Positions 63,957 through 64,000 of a stretch of 64,000 nt of DNA are shown here, piece after piece (position 1 is the first letter of the stretch; the number at the start of each line of letters is the position of its first letter). The stretch lies in contig CABJAN010000011.1 in assembly GCA_902363515.1 (NCBI GenBank), positions 67,155 to 131,154 on the forward strand, read 5' to 3'. Source of the stretch: Bacillota bacterium (GTDB lineage Bacteria; Bacillota; Clostridia; Lachnospirales; Lachnospiraceae). Both the position numbers and the translations under genes were made by a program. The notes beneath the pieces were generated by a model. It made no database searches. It was not told the DNA's origin and was given only the letters and a program-made list of their open reading frames with translations.

Positions 63957-64000
63957 GTGGCACGTAAATATGACCATGAATACAAAGTACAGGCAGTAAA
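63957..64000 (+). CDS. Start of an IS3-type transposase orfA (partial)
   Basis: GTG start with AAGGAGG 8 nt upstream, then ARKYDHEYKVQAV, which resembles the first residues of IS3-family OrfA helix-turn-helix proteins. Only 14 codons are in the window, so the call rests on this short match. Confidence 0.55.
   Translation, partial: MARKYDHEYKVQAV

Overview
The window is low-GC Firmicutes DNA. A sporulation sigma factor (SigG), Bce-type peptide-sensing genes, a class I lysine riboswitch, PucR, TRAP and NCS2 transporters and strong AGGAGG ribosome-binding sites together suggest a spore-forming gut Lachnospiraceae (Blautia or Mediterraneibacter type). The genus is an inference from gene content; no 16S gene is present.

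Layout. 1-7.4 kb: an oligopeptide/dipeptide ABC operon (binding protein, two permeases, first ATPase cut by the window edge) under a PucR-type regulator, then a LysR regulator and RidA. 7.5-9.5 kb: a complete IS1634-like insertion sequence. 9.6-14.1 kb: ECF sigma/anti-sigma pair, cation/proton antiporter, two small conserved proteins, proC. 14.1-14.6 kb: four tRNA genes, a duplicated Val-Met pair. 14.6-17.7 kb: pyrimidine nucleoside salvage operon udp-cdd-deoB-deoC. 17.9-28.3 kb: sigG, a MATE pump, a lysine-riboswitch-controlled NhaC-type transporter, an LCP protein, a cytidylate-kinase-like protein, a glycogen debranching enzyme and an NCS2 nucleobase permease. 28.4-31.4 kb: a TRAP transporter whose large permease is fused to its solute receptor. 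31.5-40.2 kb: a SWIM/SNF2 helicase, ilvB-ilvN, a 46-residue orphan peptide, an AraC regulator and a marR-MATE pair.

40.3-61.0 kb is the accessory heart of the window. All genes lie on the minus strand. In transcription order they are: a BceRS-BceAB-like two-component/ABC module; a membrane-anchored Pro-rich repeat protein; a 3680-residue secreted M26-type zinc metalloprotease; a 41-residue RiPP-like precursor peptide whose start codon overlaps the protease stop codon; an intercistronic terminator; a membrane-anchored NodB-like protein; a PqqD-like leader-binding protein; an HPr-kinase-like P-loop kinase; an S26-type Ser/His peptidase; and an exporter-type ABC protein. I read this as a candidate ribosomal-peptide system with no recognised cyclase or radical enzyme. 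The modifying enzyme would then be the kinase, and the product or its protease partner would be watched by the Bce module. 61.2-64 kb holds an XRE regulator, a T-rich degenerate repeat array, small orphan genes and the start of an IS3-type transposase.

A second notable signal is a pair of ~145-150 nt hairpins (20141-20291 and 28263-28405), each filling a convergent intergenic space. They share a 66-nt apical core at about 85% identity with compensatory base changes, while their long outer arms differ in sequence but stay self-complementary. Both look like bidirectional terminators with an unexplained conserved head.
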